In this document: piece by piece, positions 1-12,497 of the stretch
Layout: the number at the start of each line of letters is the position of its first letter
How positions within the stretch are numbered: the stretch's first letter is position 1
Assembly (NCBI RefSeq): GCF_010389155.1
Contig: NC_057766.1
Span: 26,297,516 to 26,361,515 of the forward strand
Reading direction: 5' to 3'
Length of the DNA: 64,000 nucleotides
Source of the DNA: Erigeron canadensis
Taxonomy: Eukaryota; Streptophyta; Magnoliopsida; Asterales; Asteraceae
The notes under the pieces: model-generated
Database searches by the model: none
Told to the model about the DNA's origin: nothing
Seen by the model: only the letters and a program-made list of their open reading frames with translations
Translations under genes and position numbers: made by a program

Positions 1-1497
1 ATGGTTGCACTCCTCATACATACTCATCAACGACCCTGTTTTTTTTTTTAATGAGATAAAACATTTCGAATAACAATTATTTCGGGGTAAACATGAATAT
101 ATGCCGTGTCTTGGCTACCCAAAATAGCATTCTTAGGGAAAATCCCCCCTTAGCAATCTTCCGGGAAGAGTTTAGAGTATGTTGTATTGTTTAATTTTTA
201 GATTTTTGTAATTGTCTTCTTAACGTCTACCGCCTTGCTAGCTTGCTTTATTAATATAACAATTCTGCCGTTAAAAAAAATTGTACAAACCGGTGTTGTG
301 AACGTCAACAAAACATTGCAATAGGAACAAACAAACCCATTGTATTTAAAACTCTTAAACGCGATAGAAAAACCCGAATTGGATTACCAATTCATGTTAC
401 ACGATATAATGGTGGTGCAAAGCAGTAATCATTGGAAATATCACAACAAATTACATATGAAATGATAAAGAAACAATTATCCATCATCTAAACAATAGAG
501 TCGACGACCCATATAATAAACCTAACACAAGTCGCGTAGTTCCACCGTTACATCAAAGTACCAAAGCATGGTATTATTCGATTTAGACTAGCCAATTTGT
601 CGATTTCTCATAATAGAAACTATACAATTATGTATGTCGATAGTTGCATTTCTACGTGTTTGCTAAGCTAAAAAACAGACATCACATCCAATAAGATTGG
701 AAGACAAACATAGAATCATTATTTGAGTATGAAGTGGTGGATGGGTTATGGACTTAGACAAGTCTACGATGATATGTAGACATGTAGTTTCAGTTATAGC
801 AAGAAGTAATCATTATTTGAGGAACTCTAAATGAAATAATTAAGATAGTTATACCTTTTTATAAAAATTATCATACCCCTATTTTTTGGAAATAGTTACA
901 TAATAGTTACATACGTAATTACTAAATTACTTTTAATAAACATAAACTATGGAAAGCGTTTTTATAAAATATCAAATTTGCCCTTAATGAATTATTTACA
1001 CTCTAAACCTTTATTTTAATAATTAACAGTTTAAACTCTTATCTTATAAAAATTTTCACTATCACATTTATATCAACTTACACTATTTGACACTGCACCA
1101 CCACCAATAGTACTATCACCATCATCGATACCACTAGACCGTCTTCACCATCACTATTACCGTATTACACAGGTACCATGCTTGTATGAAACTAATGTAG
1201 ATAGACCTCATTAGTGAAAATTTAGTTGGTTCCACTACTATAGTACCTTTAGCCAATGATACTTTATAGTATGTCTAGTAGGGTACGTTTATATCCAATA
1301 TATTATTGTGATTACAAAGCAAATGATGTCTTTTAATGAACTTTAAGAGTATCTTGATAAGCATATAATAATAAATAATGTAATTTTATAATAAACCGAC
1401 CTGACATTATATAAGACATCATAGATCAATGTTATACACTTAAAAGGCCCGATGATATTAATGTCGTTCTTACCCAAAATTTTGAACTTTTTTCGCA
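1..1497. other. Gene-free AT-rich stretch with a Helitron-like relic
   Basis: I see no convincing gene here. Around 890-1180 the text resembles other Helitron-like segments of the window (near 31.25 kb and 44.7 kb): low-complexity CCACCACC/ATCACCATC runs followed by an ACAGGTACC-like stretch. No Helitron ends are visible, so it is probably a decayed internal piece. Confidence 0.4.
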
Positions 1498-1506
1498 TTT
1501 ATAATA

Positions 1507-1826
1507 GGGTTTAGTGCGCCAGAATGAAACAAACTATGTCTAAAAAGTTATAGTATGCATGAACTAACGTTTTTGTTTATTGTATGCATAAACTTAGTAG
1601 AAATGTTTAGATCATGCAATGTGTATACGTGGCAGCCCATATGAGTCGCCACGTGTAAAAAATTTTTTTTTAACAGGCCACGTGTAAGGTTTTGATTGGT
1701 CGGTCACAAAAAGTTACATGATATAAATATTTTTATTAAGTTTATGCATACAATAAACAAAAACGTTAGTTGATGCACACTATAACTTTTTGGGCATAGT
1801 TAATTGCATTCCGTCGCGCTAAACCC
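1507..1826. mobile_element. Mutator-type MITE with long terminal inverted repeats
   Basis: The element begins GGGTTTAG and ends CTAAACCC. Its arms (about 1507-1600 and 1735-1826) are near-complementary for roughly 90 bp. It is flanked by a perfect 9-bp direct repeat, TTTATAATA, at 1498-1506 and 1827-1835. Long inverted repeats plus a 9-bp duplication are the hallmark of Mutator-like elements. The 130-bp core has no coding capacity, so it is non-autonomous. The core contains CACGTG twice (near 1650 and 1680). Confidence 0.88.
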
Positions 1827-1989
1827 TTTATAATATCACGGTCAAATTTTCACTTGTTGCTCTTGTCACCTTCTAAAATTGTTATTATCACGACAACGTT
1901 CTGGGGTAGCCTTCCCTTCTCCATGGAGAAGGCGAGAATGGAAGATTTGTGCAACGTTTCTAAATTTTGAGAACATTAATGTCACACTA

Positions 1990-2345
1990 CAAATAATATT
2001 GTATTTGTCCACATTTTTAGTTATTATAAATAAATTAAAATTTTTGTCATGCTTTTATGTGTGTAAAAATATGTAGAACTAAAGGTTCACACTTTTTAGT
2101 GTGGACTTTCATAATTATTTTGTAACACCTCATTTGTCCACAGTAACTAAAATTGTGGCGTGGACAAATGGGGTGTTACAAAATAATTATGAAAGTCTAC
2201 ACTAAAAAGTGTGAACTTTTAATTATAAAGTGTGAAAAAAATTTTATACACTTTTAGTTCTACATATTTTTACTTTTATGTGACAAATTTTTTAATTTGT
2301 TCATCCTAAGTAAAAGTGTAGACAAATGCAACATTATTTATAATA
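1990..2345. mobile_element. Foldback/MITE hairpin element
   Basis: The inner arms 2085-2141 and 2160-2216 are reverse complements over 57 nt with two mismatches, around an 18-nt spacer. Homology continues outward with small indels: AAATAATATTG near 1991 answers the complement of CAACATTATTT near 2329. An extra block of about 30 nt sits in the right arm near 2217-2250. No clear target duplication was found, so the superfamily is unassigned. A 65-codon ORF over the left arm (1879-2076) looks spurious. Confidence 0.7.
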
Positions 2346-3027
2346 TCGACTCAAAAATTCTCATCAAATACTGAGTTTTAGATATTATTATATTTAATTT
2401 TTTCCTCAAATTGATAGAAATGATGTGTTTATGATGTGGAAATAGTAGAAGTTGAGAATTTAGGAAAAATGGTGATATTGTTGATAGGAATAAAGTTTTA
2501 ATAAATTCCGGGAAAAAAAAAAAGAGTTAGTATGACGTAGATATAACAGTAAGAATTTGAGAATTCAGATGGTGATAGCCTGATAGGCTTAAAAGGTCCA
2601 TATGCTCTTAAGGGCCTATTAAACTAAATGTGAGGTGAGGTCATATAAATTATAACCAACCAACCACCAAAGTCGCCTTTGATGCGAACAAGTCGTCCAT
2701 GATAGCTACTATTCCCCACGATTTACTTCCACTCGACAAATAATTGGCTGTGCATTTATCTCTGCCCACATGATTCTATAATGTCGTATACGTTAAATAA
2801 GTTGTCCTTATATATGTTCTTAAGATTCTTCACAAGAGCTACATGATGCTTCACATGAGCTACATATATTTGTAGCTATATGACACTTGAAGGTTTAATG
2901 ATAACCATGTTTTTCCGCCGATTTTAAGGTAGGACATTAGCTAACCCGACTAACTGTCGATAGTTGGCGCTCAAACCTTCGAGATGGGAGAATGTGTATT
3001 GTCAATTATAGAATACGGTGAACCTAA

Positions 3028-3731
3028 TGTTGGAATATGATCACGCTAAATAAATACATATCTGGAAAGTAATTAATTTTACGGGGTCACACGAATTGAC
3101 ATGTATACTCTATGTAATTAATTAATATGTTTATGTAATATATTAATTAATATGTTCACGAAATGATTAATAAACATTCGTTAAAAGTTAAATACGTTTA
3201 TCAATTAAAAAGAGAAGACTTAAGTGAAAATTAGGAATTAAGAAAACTTCCTAATATCACTGTAAGGAAGCGCTTTTGTTAAGGCTTAAAAAACCTTGAC
3301 TAAACTTGTTCACCAATTTTAAAACCCTAACTAATTAACTCTGGGTTAAGGGTTAAGGCTTTTGTGTGACAATTAAATTTGTAAAAGATAATAAACCTTC
3401 TCTTTCTCTCTTTCTTTATTCGGCCGTAAGCTTCAATCAAAAAGGGGTTTGGGGATTTGAGGTTTGACTTTAGGGAGTATTACACAAAGGATTATGAGTT
3501 CGTGGTCGGGTACTAGAATACATACATAGGGGTGTTAAGTGTATTATTGTATAGGGGTTTTACTTTAAACCTTAAATTGTAATAATTCTTATTATTAATA
3601 CTTATTAGAAGCTAAGCTAAAAAATACATATTCACTTTTATACTTTATTAATTATTAAATATATTGCATATATAATTCTTTCCGCTGCGTACTCGTGAAT
3701 ATGTTTATGATAATAGTTATGGATCCTAACA
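3028..3731. mobile_element. Solo LTR of a Ty1/copia-type retrotransposon
   Basis: A 704-bp segment starts TGTTGGAATATGATC and ends GGATCCTAACA, the TG...CA ends of an LTR. It is flanked by the perfect 5-bp repeat CCTAA at 3023-3027 and 3732-3736. There is no internal retrotransposon sequence and no second LTR. The likely history is insertion followed by recombination between the LTRs. The TGTTGGA start is common among plant copia LTRs; I infer the superfamily from the ends only. Confidence 0.85.
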
Positions 3732-3887
3732 CCTAACACAAACGCAGGAGTAATTAACTACAATTAATATTATTTTTATTATATATACAAAGATAGATTT
3801 AATAAGTGAGAAATTTAAAAGACTAGAGCTAGTAGCCTTGGTCTACGGCATCATTTTTACTGCCAAATATTCATTGTGAGAACATTA

Positions 3888-4258
3888 GACTAAACGGAGT
3901 GGCATATTTTTCGGCCGACCCTCGCCCCTTTCCGCCCGACGTCGCCCCCCACACCACCCCCGTCCACCGACTTCTCTTTTGCCCGACTCACCCATCTCGC
4001 CCAACTCCTCTTTGACTATTCCGAAAATCAATGCCTTTTCCTCTTTCCCATGCCATTAACGGCTCTTTTTCCTTCTTTTTTTTTTCTTCCACCTCCTATA
4101 AATCGTTAAAACCAATCATTGAAAGTGTCACATGGCACAAGTCGCCCCTTACTTAAAAACCCACCATTTCCATCCTTTTTGAGGGGCAACTCTTTTTATC
4201 CTCCATGCCACATGGCACAAGTCGCCCCCTCCTTCCCCCGACACCACTCCTCTTAGGC
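3888..4258. mobile_element. PIF/Harbinger-like MITE
   Basis: The left end GACTAAACGGAGTGG and the complement of the right end, GCCTAAGAGGAGTGG, form an imperfect inverted repeat. TTA lies outside both ends (3885-3887 and 4259-4261), as expected for the 3-bp TWA duplication of PIF/Harbinger elements. The 371-bp body is C-rich on the plus strand and repeats CACATGGCACAAGTCGCCCC near 4131 and 4209. It has no coding capacity. Confidence 0.65.
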
Positions 4259-4261
4259 TTA

Positions 4262-4975
4262 TGGTGGACCTATCTTTGTAAGGCAAAGATGATTATAGCT
4301 TGTTTATTAACCTAAAACCTTATCAGGGTTGATCCACATCATATAACCCTGATTCGGTCAGCACTCAGACCTAATGGTCCAACTACACTATTATAGGAAA
4401 AGCCTCAAAGAGATCCCGTCGGGAAATCCTGACTTCATAAATGAAACTTGGATGACTTCTATTACTTTTGTCATCTCTTATATTATTGTATGCATAAAAA
4501 GAGATTTTTATATGTATTTTTTTATGTGCATAAAACACCAACTTCGAAATTTATTGATTTAAAGTTATCATTTTTTATGTGCAGTATTATTTATTACTGA
4601 TAGCATGTAAACATATGATTTAAAGCCTATATATTTTATACACATATATAAATGAGGTCGATCTTCTACTTTCTGCCAAACTTTTTGTTAGTTTATGCAA
4701 GCCACAGTTTACTCCCCACATTTCTTAATGGATAATGCAAAAAGATCACTAGCCGATAAAAGCACAAATTCATGAGAGAATAAGACAATATATGGTGTGA
4801 ACAAATTAATAGCATATATGATCGTTTTTTGTTAAATGAGAAAGGGTGGAATGTAAGACAAGCAGACCGCTCTTACGAAAATACACATCGTCATCTTTAT
4901 CTTTTACATTATCGCAAAGAAAGAACTGCGAATAGAATTCATATTTATCTTTTCTAGCTCTTGTCGTTTCTAATC
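4262..4975. other. Intergenic, no gene seen
   Basis: Short ORFs of about 60 codons on both strands (for example 4374-4562 and 4806-4991) show no recognisable protein features. The stretch ends at the left target-duplication copy of the RTE element (4976-4995). Confidence 0.5.
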
Positions 4976-5975
4976 TTGTCGATATAAACAATTAATATTA
5001 ATAATTATTATAATTAAGTAGGGGGTTTTTCCTTTTTCATTTCGTACTAGTATTATTATCAATTATTTCAGTATTATTATCAATTCTTTCATTCGTAATA
5101 ATCAAGTGGAAAACACTTGAAAAAAAAAAAAAATCAATCCTCGCTCCTTACTAAATAATCCAAATTTTTACTTTTTACTTTTTTTTTTGAGAAAACACTC
5201 TCTCTAATTTTACTTTTTAAAGAAATTTACACTATATATCTTTTTTAAAGTCATTATTTTTCACTCTATAGTAGTTCTTTTTTGTATCTGTTTTTGAGTT
5301 TTAATTGGATATAATAATAAACAGAATCTGATATATACTAAAAATATATAAACAAGATCTGATATATATATAAAAAAAAGCTTCTTCTAACTAAGCATAT
5401 TGATTTTGTTGGGGAAGAGATTTCACGAGATCTGAAATCGAGATCTATAGCAGCTGCAGATTTTTTTTTTACATATATATTCGAGTTATTTACATTTTTG
5501 TCAGTGAACCCCTTTTGATTTTGGCAGATTCCATCAATTCTTTGTGGTTTGTTTTCTCATAATTTGCTTAAAGTTTCAATCTTTGGTAATTTTGTTAATC
5601 AATTTTGCTTAAATTTAGTGAAGTTGTAATTTAATTTAGCTTTAAATTTCACTCTTTTGACCCAGAATATTTATTCGTTAAAGTTAAAATTAGGGAAATT
5701 GTAATTCAATTTAGCTTAAAGTTTAAGTCCTTTTATTCCATCTATTTACCTCAAATTTAGTAAAATCTTGATTCAGTTTAGCTTAAAGTTTTAGTCTTTT
5801 TATGACCCAGAAAATTTTTGTGGTTAGTTTAGCCTTTGTTAGTAACTTTTTTGGTTATTATTAGTGTTGTTGTGGTCGTGGTTTTTACGTTTTAGGTTTG
5901 TTGTTGTTGTTCATTACTTGATTAGTATAATACTTGTAGAGTTTTTAGTTTAAGCTGCCTATTGCAAATGGTTAC

Positions 5976-7174
5976 ATGAGGTCATGTACTTCTGATTCGG
6001 GGGTGGGCAGGCATAGGGGGGTTAATGCTAGAGTAAAGAGAACCTTTAGGCTTAGATTAGGGAGCTGGAATGTAGGTACACTTAAGGGAAAGCTTTTAGA
6101 GCTAGAAGACGCTTTGGCTAGGTGTAAAACAGACATTGCTTGTTTTCAGGAAACTAAGTGGACAGGTAAAAACACTAGAGATGGGAATGGATTCAAGCTT
6201 TGGTATTCTAGAGCGCCTAAGTCGATAAATGGAGTAGGGATCATCATGACAGATCGACTTAAAGACTTTGTAGTGCATGTGGAAAGACACGGGGATAGGT
6301 TGATGTTGGTGAGATTAGTGATACAAGAGGAGACTATAAACGTGATTAGCGCGTATGCCCCCAGTCAGGCCGGAGTGAGGGAGAGAAGAAAAGTTTTTGG
6401 GACTCACTGGATGAGCTCGTGAGGAGTTGCCCAGATGACCAACGACTAGTTTTAGGAGGAGACATAAACGGGCATATAGGAATACAGTCAGACGGCTACC
6501 CGGTTGTACACGGGGGTTTAGGATTTGGTCGGAGGAATGAAGAGGGACGCATGATATTGGAATTCGCTATTGCGCATGACCTGGTAATAGCAAACTCGTT
6601 CTTCCGAAAGAGGAAATCTCAGCTGATTACCTTTCAGAGCGGCCGCAATGAAACACAGATCGACTACTTCCTGGTGCGTAAAGGCGACTTCAGGGCTTGT
6701 AAAGATTGCAAGGTCTTCCCTAAAGAGAGTTGCTACTCCCAACATAAACTGTTGATTTTGGATTTATTCTTGAGTAGACGAGTAACCAAGATAGAGAAGG
6801 CTGTAAAGCCAAGAATCCTTTGGAAAAACCTTATGGGTGAAGCAGCAGAGATGTTTAGATCGACGACCAGCGCGAGGTTCTCATTAGAGTTTCAAAACGG
6901 CGCGCATATGGATGCTGATCAGTTGTGGACACACTTGGCAAAGGGTATGAGAGAGACAGCAAAGGCGGTACTAGGGGAAACAAGAGGGACATGTAGTCAG
7001 CGTAAAGGGGGTAGGGAATCTTGGTGGATCAGTGAAGAGGTACAGACCAAGGTTGCGACAAAACTTAGTTGCTTTAAAGAACTTATCAAGAGCAAGCAAA
7101 ACGGGACAAATGAGGACTGGTCCTTGGCTAGGCAGAAATACTACGAAGCCAAGAAAGAGCAAAGAAGATTGTAG
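5976..7174 (+). pseudogene. RTE endonuclease region (frameshifted)
   Basis: Two overlapping frames cover the N-terminal endonuclease. The first (5976-6421) has the EEP-family motifs GSWNVGTL, CFQETKW and NGVGIIM, and ends in the VISAYAP block. The second (6419-7174) resumes with LGGDINGHIG, then TQIDYFLVR and SQHKLL, which match the GDxN, D and SDH catalytic blocks of the same nuclease. TQIDYFL is characteristic of RTE endonucleases. The nuclease would nick the target DNA to prime reverse transcription. A frameshift near 6400 separates the halves, and another near 7170 cuts the protein before the linker to the reverse transcriptase. Translation of 7175-7330 in the downstream frame continues the expected linker. 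Confidence 0.9.
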
Positions 7175-8908
7175 CTATAGCAAAAGAAAGAGCGTACGAA
7201 GAACTGTATAAGAAACTAGACTCCAAGGAAGGCAAAAACGATATATTCAGAATTGCTAAAGCAAGGGAGAGAAAACGTAGGGATTTAGGAGATGTCATAT
7301 ATATTAAGGATGAAAACGGAAGGAGCATTGTGAAGGTGGAAGACATTAGGAAAAGATGGGAAGAGTACTTCGCCAACCTGTTTAATAGGAGAGAGTCGGG
7401 GCGAAGTGAAGAAAGAATCGATCACGTTACTCACTCAAACATATGTTGCGACGACGACGATACTCCGAGGATCAGTAAAGAGGAAGTAAGGTTCGCCCTA
7501 AAGAAGATGGGGGAGAAACAAAGCAACAGGTCCAGACCAAATTCCTATCGAGGCATGGAGATGCTTGGGAGATGTGGGGATAAGTTTGCTGACAAGCCTT
7601 TTCAACAAGATTTGGACAAGTGCAAAAATGCCAGAAGAATGGAGACTTAGCAAGGTCATTCCTATCTATAAGAACAAGGGGGACGTGCGTAGCAACTATA
7701 GGGGCATTAAACTCCTAAGTCATACCATCAAGCTATGGGAGAGAGTGATAGAGATGAGGCTTAGAAGGGTTACAAAGGTGGCAGAGAACCAATTCGGTTT
7801 TATGATAGGTAGGTCGACAATGGAGGCTATTCACATCACCAGAAGCCTTATAGAGAAGTATAGGGAAAGACAAAAAGCGCTACACTGTGCCTTCCTAGAT
7901 TTGGAAAAGGCATACGATAGTGTACCACGACAGCTGATTTGGAGGACGCTACAAGCGAAAGGGGTTACCGGGAGATACATTAGGGTTATTAGGATTATGT
8001 ACGATAGGGCGAGGACCGGTGTTCGAACCCCTGTGGGGAACACGGAACTTTTCTCGATAGATATGGGCCTACACCAGGGTTCGGCGCTTAGCCCATACAT
8101 TTTTACGTTGATCTTAGACGAACTGTCCAGGGGCCTACAGGAGGAACTAACGTGGTGTATGATTTTTGCCGATGACATTGCGCTGATAGCGAGATCGACG
8201 GAGGAACTAAACCAGAGGCTAGATAAATGGAGGGAAGCCCTTGAAGACCATGGTTTGTGCGTGAGCCAAGAGAATACAGAATACCTTAGATGTGACTTCA
8301 ATAAGCAGGAGATAAGACAAAATGGGGATGAGGTTATTAGCATTGGGGGCCGGATATTGCGTCCGAAGGAGTCTTTTAGATACCTGGGATCGATGATACA
8401 CAAATCGGGGGGGGGGGAGGGGATAGACGAAGACGTGACACATCGAATCCAAGCTGGATGGATGAAGTGGAGAGCAACTGCTGGAGTCAGGTGCGACAAG
8501 AGAATCCCGCTAAAGCTGAAAGGGAAGTTTTATAGAGTGGCTATTAGACCGATTATGCTATACGAGTCAGAATGTTGGGCGATGACGAAAGCCCAAGTGG
8601 CTCGAGTAGAGGTGGCTGAGATGAGGATGTTAAGGTGGACTTGCGGGAAGACCTTAGCAGACAGGATCCCGACGGGAGCTTTTAGAGCAGAACTTGAAGT
8701 AGGGACCATCATTAACAAGTTAAGGGAAGAGCGCTTGAGATGGTTTGGCCATGTTAGGAGAAGGGATGAAACTGCACCACTAAGGAGAGCGGAGTCTATT
8801 TACGTAGACGGCATACGAAGAAGGGGACGACCTAAGATGAGATGGGAGGATCGATTAGCGAAGGACCTAATAGAACTTTGGCCTGCCGGAGGACACGACG
8901 TCGGATAG
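7175..8908 (+). pseudogene. RTE reverse transcriptase region (frameshifted)
   Basis: The frame used from 7175 to about 7515 carries the conserved linker (the DIFRIAKARERKRRD and RWEEYFANLF blocks). A frameshift near 7515 moves coding to the frame ending at 8908. That part contains the reverse transcriptase motifs in order: FGFMIGRST, AFLDLEKAYDSVPR (motif A aspartate), GLHQGSALSPYIF (motif B) and IFADDIALIARS (motif C, the catalytic FADD). The C-terminal block RLRWFGHVRRRDE is typical of RTE proteins. A run of ten G at 8408-8417 lies within the frame and is a plausible place for an assembly indel. The 447-residue ORF is intact from about 7565 to the stop, so only the join upstream is broken. 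Confidence 0.92.
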
Positions 8909-9899
8909 GACGACATGGAGAACTAGGATTATAGTAGAATATTAGGTTAGGGTAGGATTTTTGGGCGACCTAGATAGTCATCTTTTCCCATATTGCCTTG
9001 CCAAAGGTGGTTTGTGAGGGTTTGGCCTAGAGAGGTGGCTCAGCTACGCTACAGAGGACTTTGACGTGACAGGAAGAGTGGTAGGTAAATGGAGGTGGAA
9101 GTACGGATTTCCGAATGCGTTAGAGGAGCTTTCAGGTAGAGGTAGTGGAATGCGAGGGTAAGGCATATGAGTTTTAGATTAAGTAGACTTTTTATTTAGA
9201 CTTTGGTTCTCTGTGACCTTTCGTAGGGGTTTTTGGCCTTGAGTCTCGAGAGGCCTAAACCGAGGGGGGAGGTTACTCTTGTGTTTGTTCCCCCAAAATG
9301 TCTGTCGGAGGACATGACCAATGAGAGTTTATCTAGAGGACTAGGTGTCTAGGACTAGTTTAATGGTTTGGAGAGCCGGTGGGAGGACTAGGATTAGTAT
9401 AGCTAGGCGGCCTAAGTTCCTTTTTTTCCATAAGTTGTTTAGAAGTCGTTACTGCATTGGCCCAATCGGGCTCCTTTCAGGTTTTGTCAATTCTTATTTA
9501 TATGTAGCTGTGTCTTGGTTGTTTCTCACTACTGGTTCGAGTTACTTATTAGTTTGCTACTTTTATGTTGTTTAATATGCCCAATATGGTTGCTTTGGTA
9601 TTTGTATTTGTATTGTCAAACATGTTTCTAAGATATCGGTAAGGCGCATGGTTGATACTCGTTCGACCCGCATAGTAGCCGGACCCAGCAGACAGGTATT
9701 TCTTCTTTTCATATTCTCGGCAGACAGGTATGATTTTCTAAACATTTCTCATTTTCCGTCTTGCAATCCTTTGTGGCCGGAGGTCCCTATGGAAGCAGTG
9801 TCTCTACCTTTGTGTAGAGGTAAGACTGTCTACAGCTTACCTCCCCCATACCCCGCGCAGGGATTGAGTCCTGTTGTTGTTGTCGATATAAACAATTAA

Positions 9900-11454
9900 A
9901 AGAATACCAAATTGAATGATGGGGTTTGATGACGAATTTTACATATATCTGGACATTCATGAGTAATTCATACATATAAAATACAATATTAGATGTCTAG
10001 TAAAAGACATTTTACTCACGGACGTTAGTTTTTACCTAATTGCACACCACTCTGACCTTTAGGCGTCTAATGAGTAGAGAGCAAAGTGGTAAAATCTATC
10101 ATCGGTTTTTTCCTCACCTCTTTCTTTTTCTTTTCTTGTCTCTTCTTATAATTTTTTTTTTTTTTAAATAGGGAGAAACTGATGAGGCATTCCACTTAAG
10201 TGGGAAAGTGATGAGGAGATAGAAAAAGTGGGAGAAAATGGGGGTACTCCCACCCTTATATATAGTAAGTTCAATTTTGATGATTTAATTTATGTTTTTC
10301 GTCTTCAATTGTTTTTTTTTTTTTTTTTTTCCAGATTTGACAATTTTAAAAGTTCAAACTGTCGTAACCAAATTAAATCTAATTTTTCAGATGTAAACCA
10401 AACCAACTAAATCATTCTTTATGTGAATTTAATGTTTATTTTTAACATGCCAAAGTAACAAAGTTGTAACAGATACACAATAAAAACAACTTTGTGGCAA
10501 ACTCAGAGTCATTCTTGAGCCCAATGTTCTCGATATACCTTTGGAATATACAAAATTTGCACTCAAAAAACCAACTGTTTTGCAAGATTTAAAAATTGTA
10601 TTAATCGGAACTTCGATAAGATCAAGCAAGTGGTTACAATTGTCGAAGCTATACTAGATATTGTTCGCATTGTCTAAGTTCGAAATTAAATACTATTTAA
10701 GTCTCCTGTTTAAACGTGCCATATGAACTTGAAACCCAATTACTGAATAACCAAGGCTTTGACAAGAAGACTGAGGAGTCATGACATTATTTATTTATTT
10801 TTGAAAGGTCAATATAATTTTATTAATAGCACAAAATATACATAGATGCTTAGACTACGAAGATGATAGTCAAAGCATTACATATTGTGATTTTATATAC
10901 ATCACACACTACATATTCATGTTCCCCCAATTACACCATTGAAACTTACTAGCCGTAATTGAAACTTACTAGCCTTAGCAGTTAGCGCGATTGCTAATCC
11001 ACAAATACGATCTTTCTTTGATATCATCCACCACAGTCATGACATTATTATCAAAATTGTGCACAATTTCAAGCAAAAAGAACATATTTGTAGTGATGTG
11101 TTTCGAAACCAAACCACCGCATCACATAAACGTCCTCCACAACATCTTTAATTATAGTCTCACCCTTTCGCTCCACATTCCTCCCATTTTGCGCATTGTG
11201 TATATATATATATTTGATTTCACTCAATTATTGTTACCCCATGTCAAATAATAGAAAATTGCTGGCCTTGGCTTTCAATATAGCTAGTGTCACACATATA
11301 TTAGCTAGCTTGTACTTTATTATATTTATACTATAAGATTTGCTTTAAGGAAAATCCCAACTAACATGTAAAGTTGTATCAAGAGTTTGAAATGCCGTTT
11401 GTGAGTTTTGACACCAACTTCATCATAATTGCTTTTTGGTATTCGAACTTAATA
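9900..11454. other. Intergenic, low-complexity, no gene seen
   Basis: Poly-T runs occur near 10150 and 10311. Short ORFs in this stretch are AT-rich and unsupported. Near 10180-10260 a GGGAGAAAATGGGGGTACTCCC-like segment could be the end of an old MITE, but no partner end was found. Confidence 0.4.
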
Positions 11455-11750
11455 CTTCTATTGTTTCAAATTAAATGTCTTGTTAATAAAAAAAACACAC
11501 AAAATTTTAAGGAAATACTTAACTAATGGATTGCCTAGTTGAAAGATATGATGATAATATTATCTTTGTTTTTTTGAGAAAAATGTATTATGTTTGAAAG
11601 TGGATATTCATTTTGGGACAAAGTAAAATAGAAATGTACACTCATTTTGAGATTGAAAGAGTATTCTTGGGTAAATATGATATGTAATTACTTATGTTAG
11701 TCCAAAATAACATGAAAGTATACGCTTATTTTAAGACCGACGGGAGACAG
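11455..11750. mobile_element. Decayed Stowaway-like MITE(s)
   Basis: TA lies on both sides (11453-11454, 11751-11752). The right end GACGGGAGACAG is a degenerate version of the Stowaway end seen at 47411. A second right-end-like stretch (ACACTCATTTTGAGATTGAAAGAG) ends near 11661, suggesting two overlapping or tandem copies. The left end is poorly conserved. Confidence 0.4.
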
Positions 11751-11845
11751 TATTAGAAAGTTTATCAATAAAGGTTACAAGTTTTCAAAATGAGTTCCAA
11801 AGCTAGCCTTTTTATTCTCAGTAAAATCTATATATTACTCCGTAT

Positions 11846-12487
11846 TAGTTAATAAATATTAGTGTTAAGTCATTGGATCAAACAATGTATTTTTCCTTAT
11901 TTATATGGTTGCCTATTGAACTGGATTATTGATGTGTATCACCCAAATACTTTTCAATTTTTTACATGGTTGACCAACTGATGACCTGATGACTTATAAT
12001 AGCAGGTTACCATCTTCTTGATTCTATCTCATGAACATATATGCTTATTTCACATCTTGTAATAGCAGATCTTAACAAATTTATGACCAGATCTCTTAAT
12101 AATTACAGGCACTACCAGCACCAGTAATATTGACATAGATTTATTGACAGGGTGGTGGAGAAGGTGTTTGTTCATGATTTGTTGACCATTGCCGCCTGAA
12201 AAGCAGATTGTCAGCAGCAGTGGTTTCCCAAGTTGTCGAATAAGAAGACGATGATTGCTAGGTATTTTCCATAGATGTTTTTTTTGGGAAAAAAAATAAA
12301 TAAAATAAACTTTGACCTGTTATAACAGGTGATCAGGTCAGTTGTTGGTCAACCATGTAAAAAATTGAAAAGTATATGAATGATACACATCAATAATCTG
12401 GTTCAATAGGAAACTATGTAAATGAGGGAAAATACGTTATTCATCTAGTGATTTAACTCTAAAATTTAATAATACTTATTGGTTTAA
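11846..12487. mobile_element. Non-autonomous element with about 165-bp inverted repeats
   Basis: The left arm (about 11846-12008) and right arm (about 12320-12487) are imperfect reverse complements for about 165 bp. The best-conserved block is CAATTTTTTACATGGTTGACC at 11957-11977, matched by GGTCAACCATGTAAAAAATTG at 12348-12368. The internal 300 bp has no ORF. The superfamily is not determined because no clean target duplication is visible. The CACTA MITE at 12498 sits only 11 bp from its right end. Confidence 0.7.
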
Positions 12488-12497
12488 AATGTATAAT

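Larger units (their letters stand above)
4996..9879 (+). mobile_element. Full-length RTE-clade non-LTR retrotransposon (LINE)
   Basis: A 4.9-kb insertion is bounded by a perfect 20-bp duplication, TTGTCGATATAAACAATTAA, at 4976-4995 and 9880-9899. Its 3' end is a short TTG repeat (9873-9881), typical of plant RTE elements rather than a poly-A tail. About 980 bp of AT-rich leader precedes the coding part, which encodes an apurinic-type endonuclease then a reverse transcriptase with the FADD motif. About 970 bp of 3' untranslated sequence follows. The reading frame is broken by about three frameshifts, so this copy is not autonomous. The perfect duplication suggests a fairly recent insertion. 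Confidence 0.93.

Noticed and set aside
7831..8499. 222-codon minus-strand ORF
   Set aside because: It lies antisense to the reverse transcriptase and has no features of its own; it is a shadow of the sense coding.
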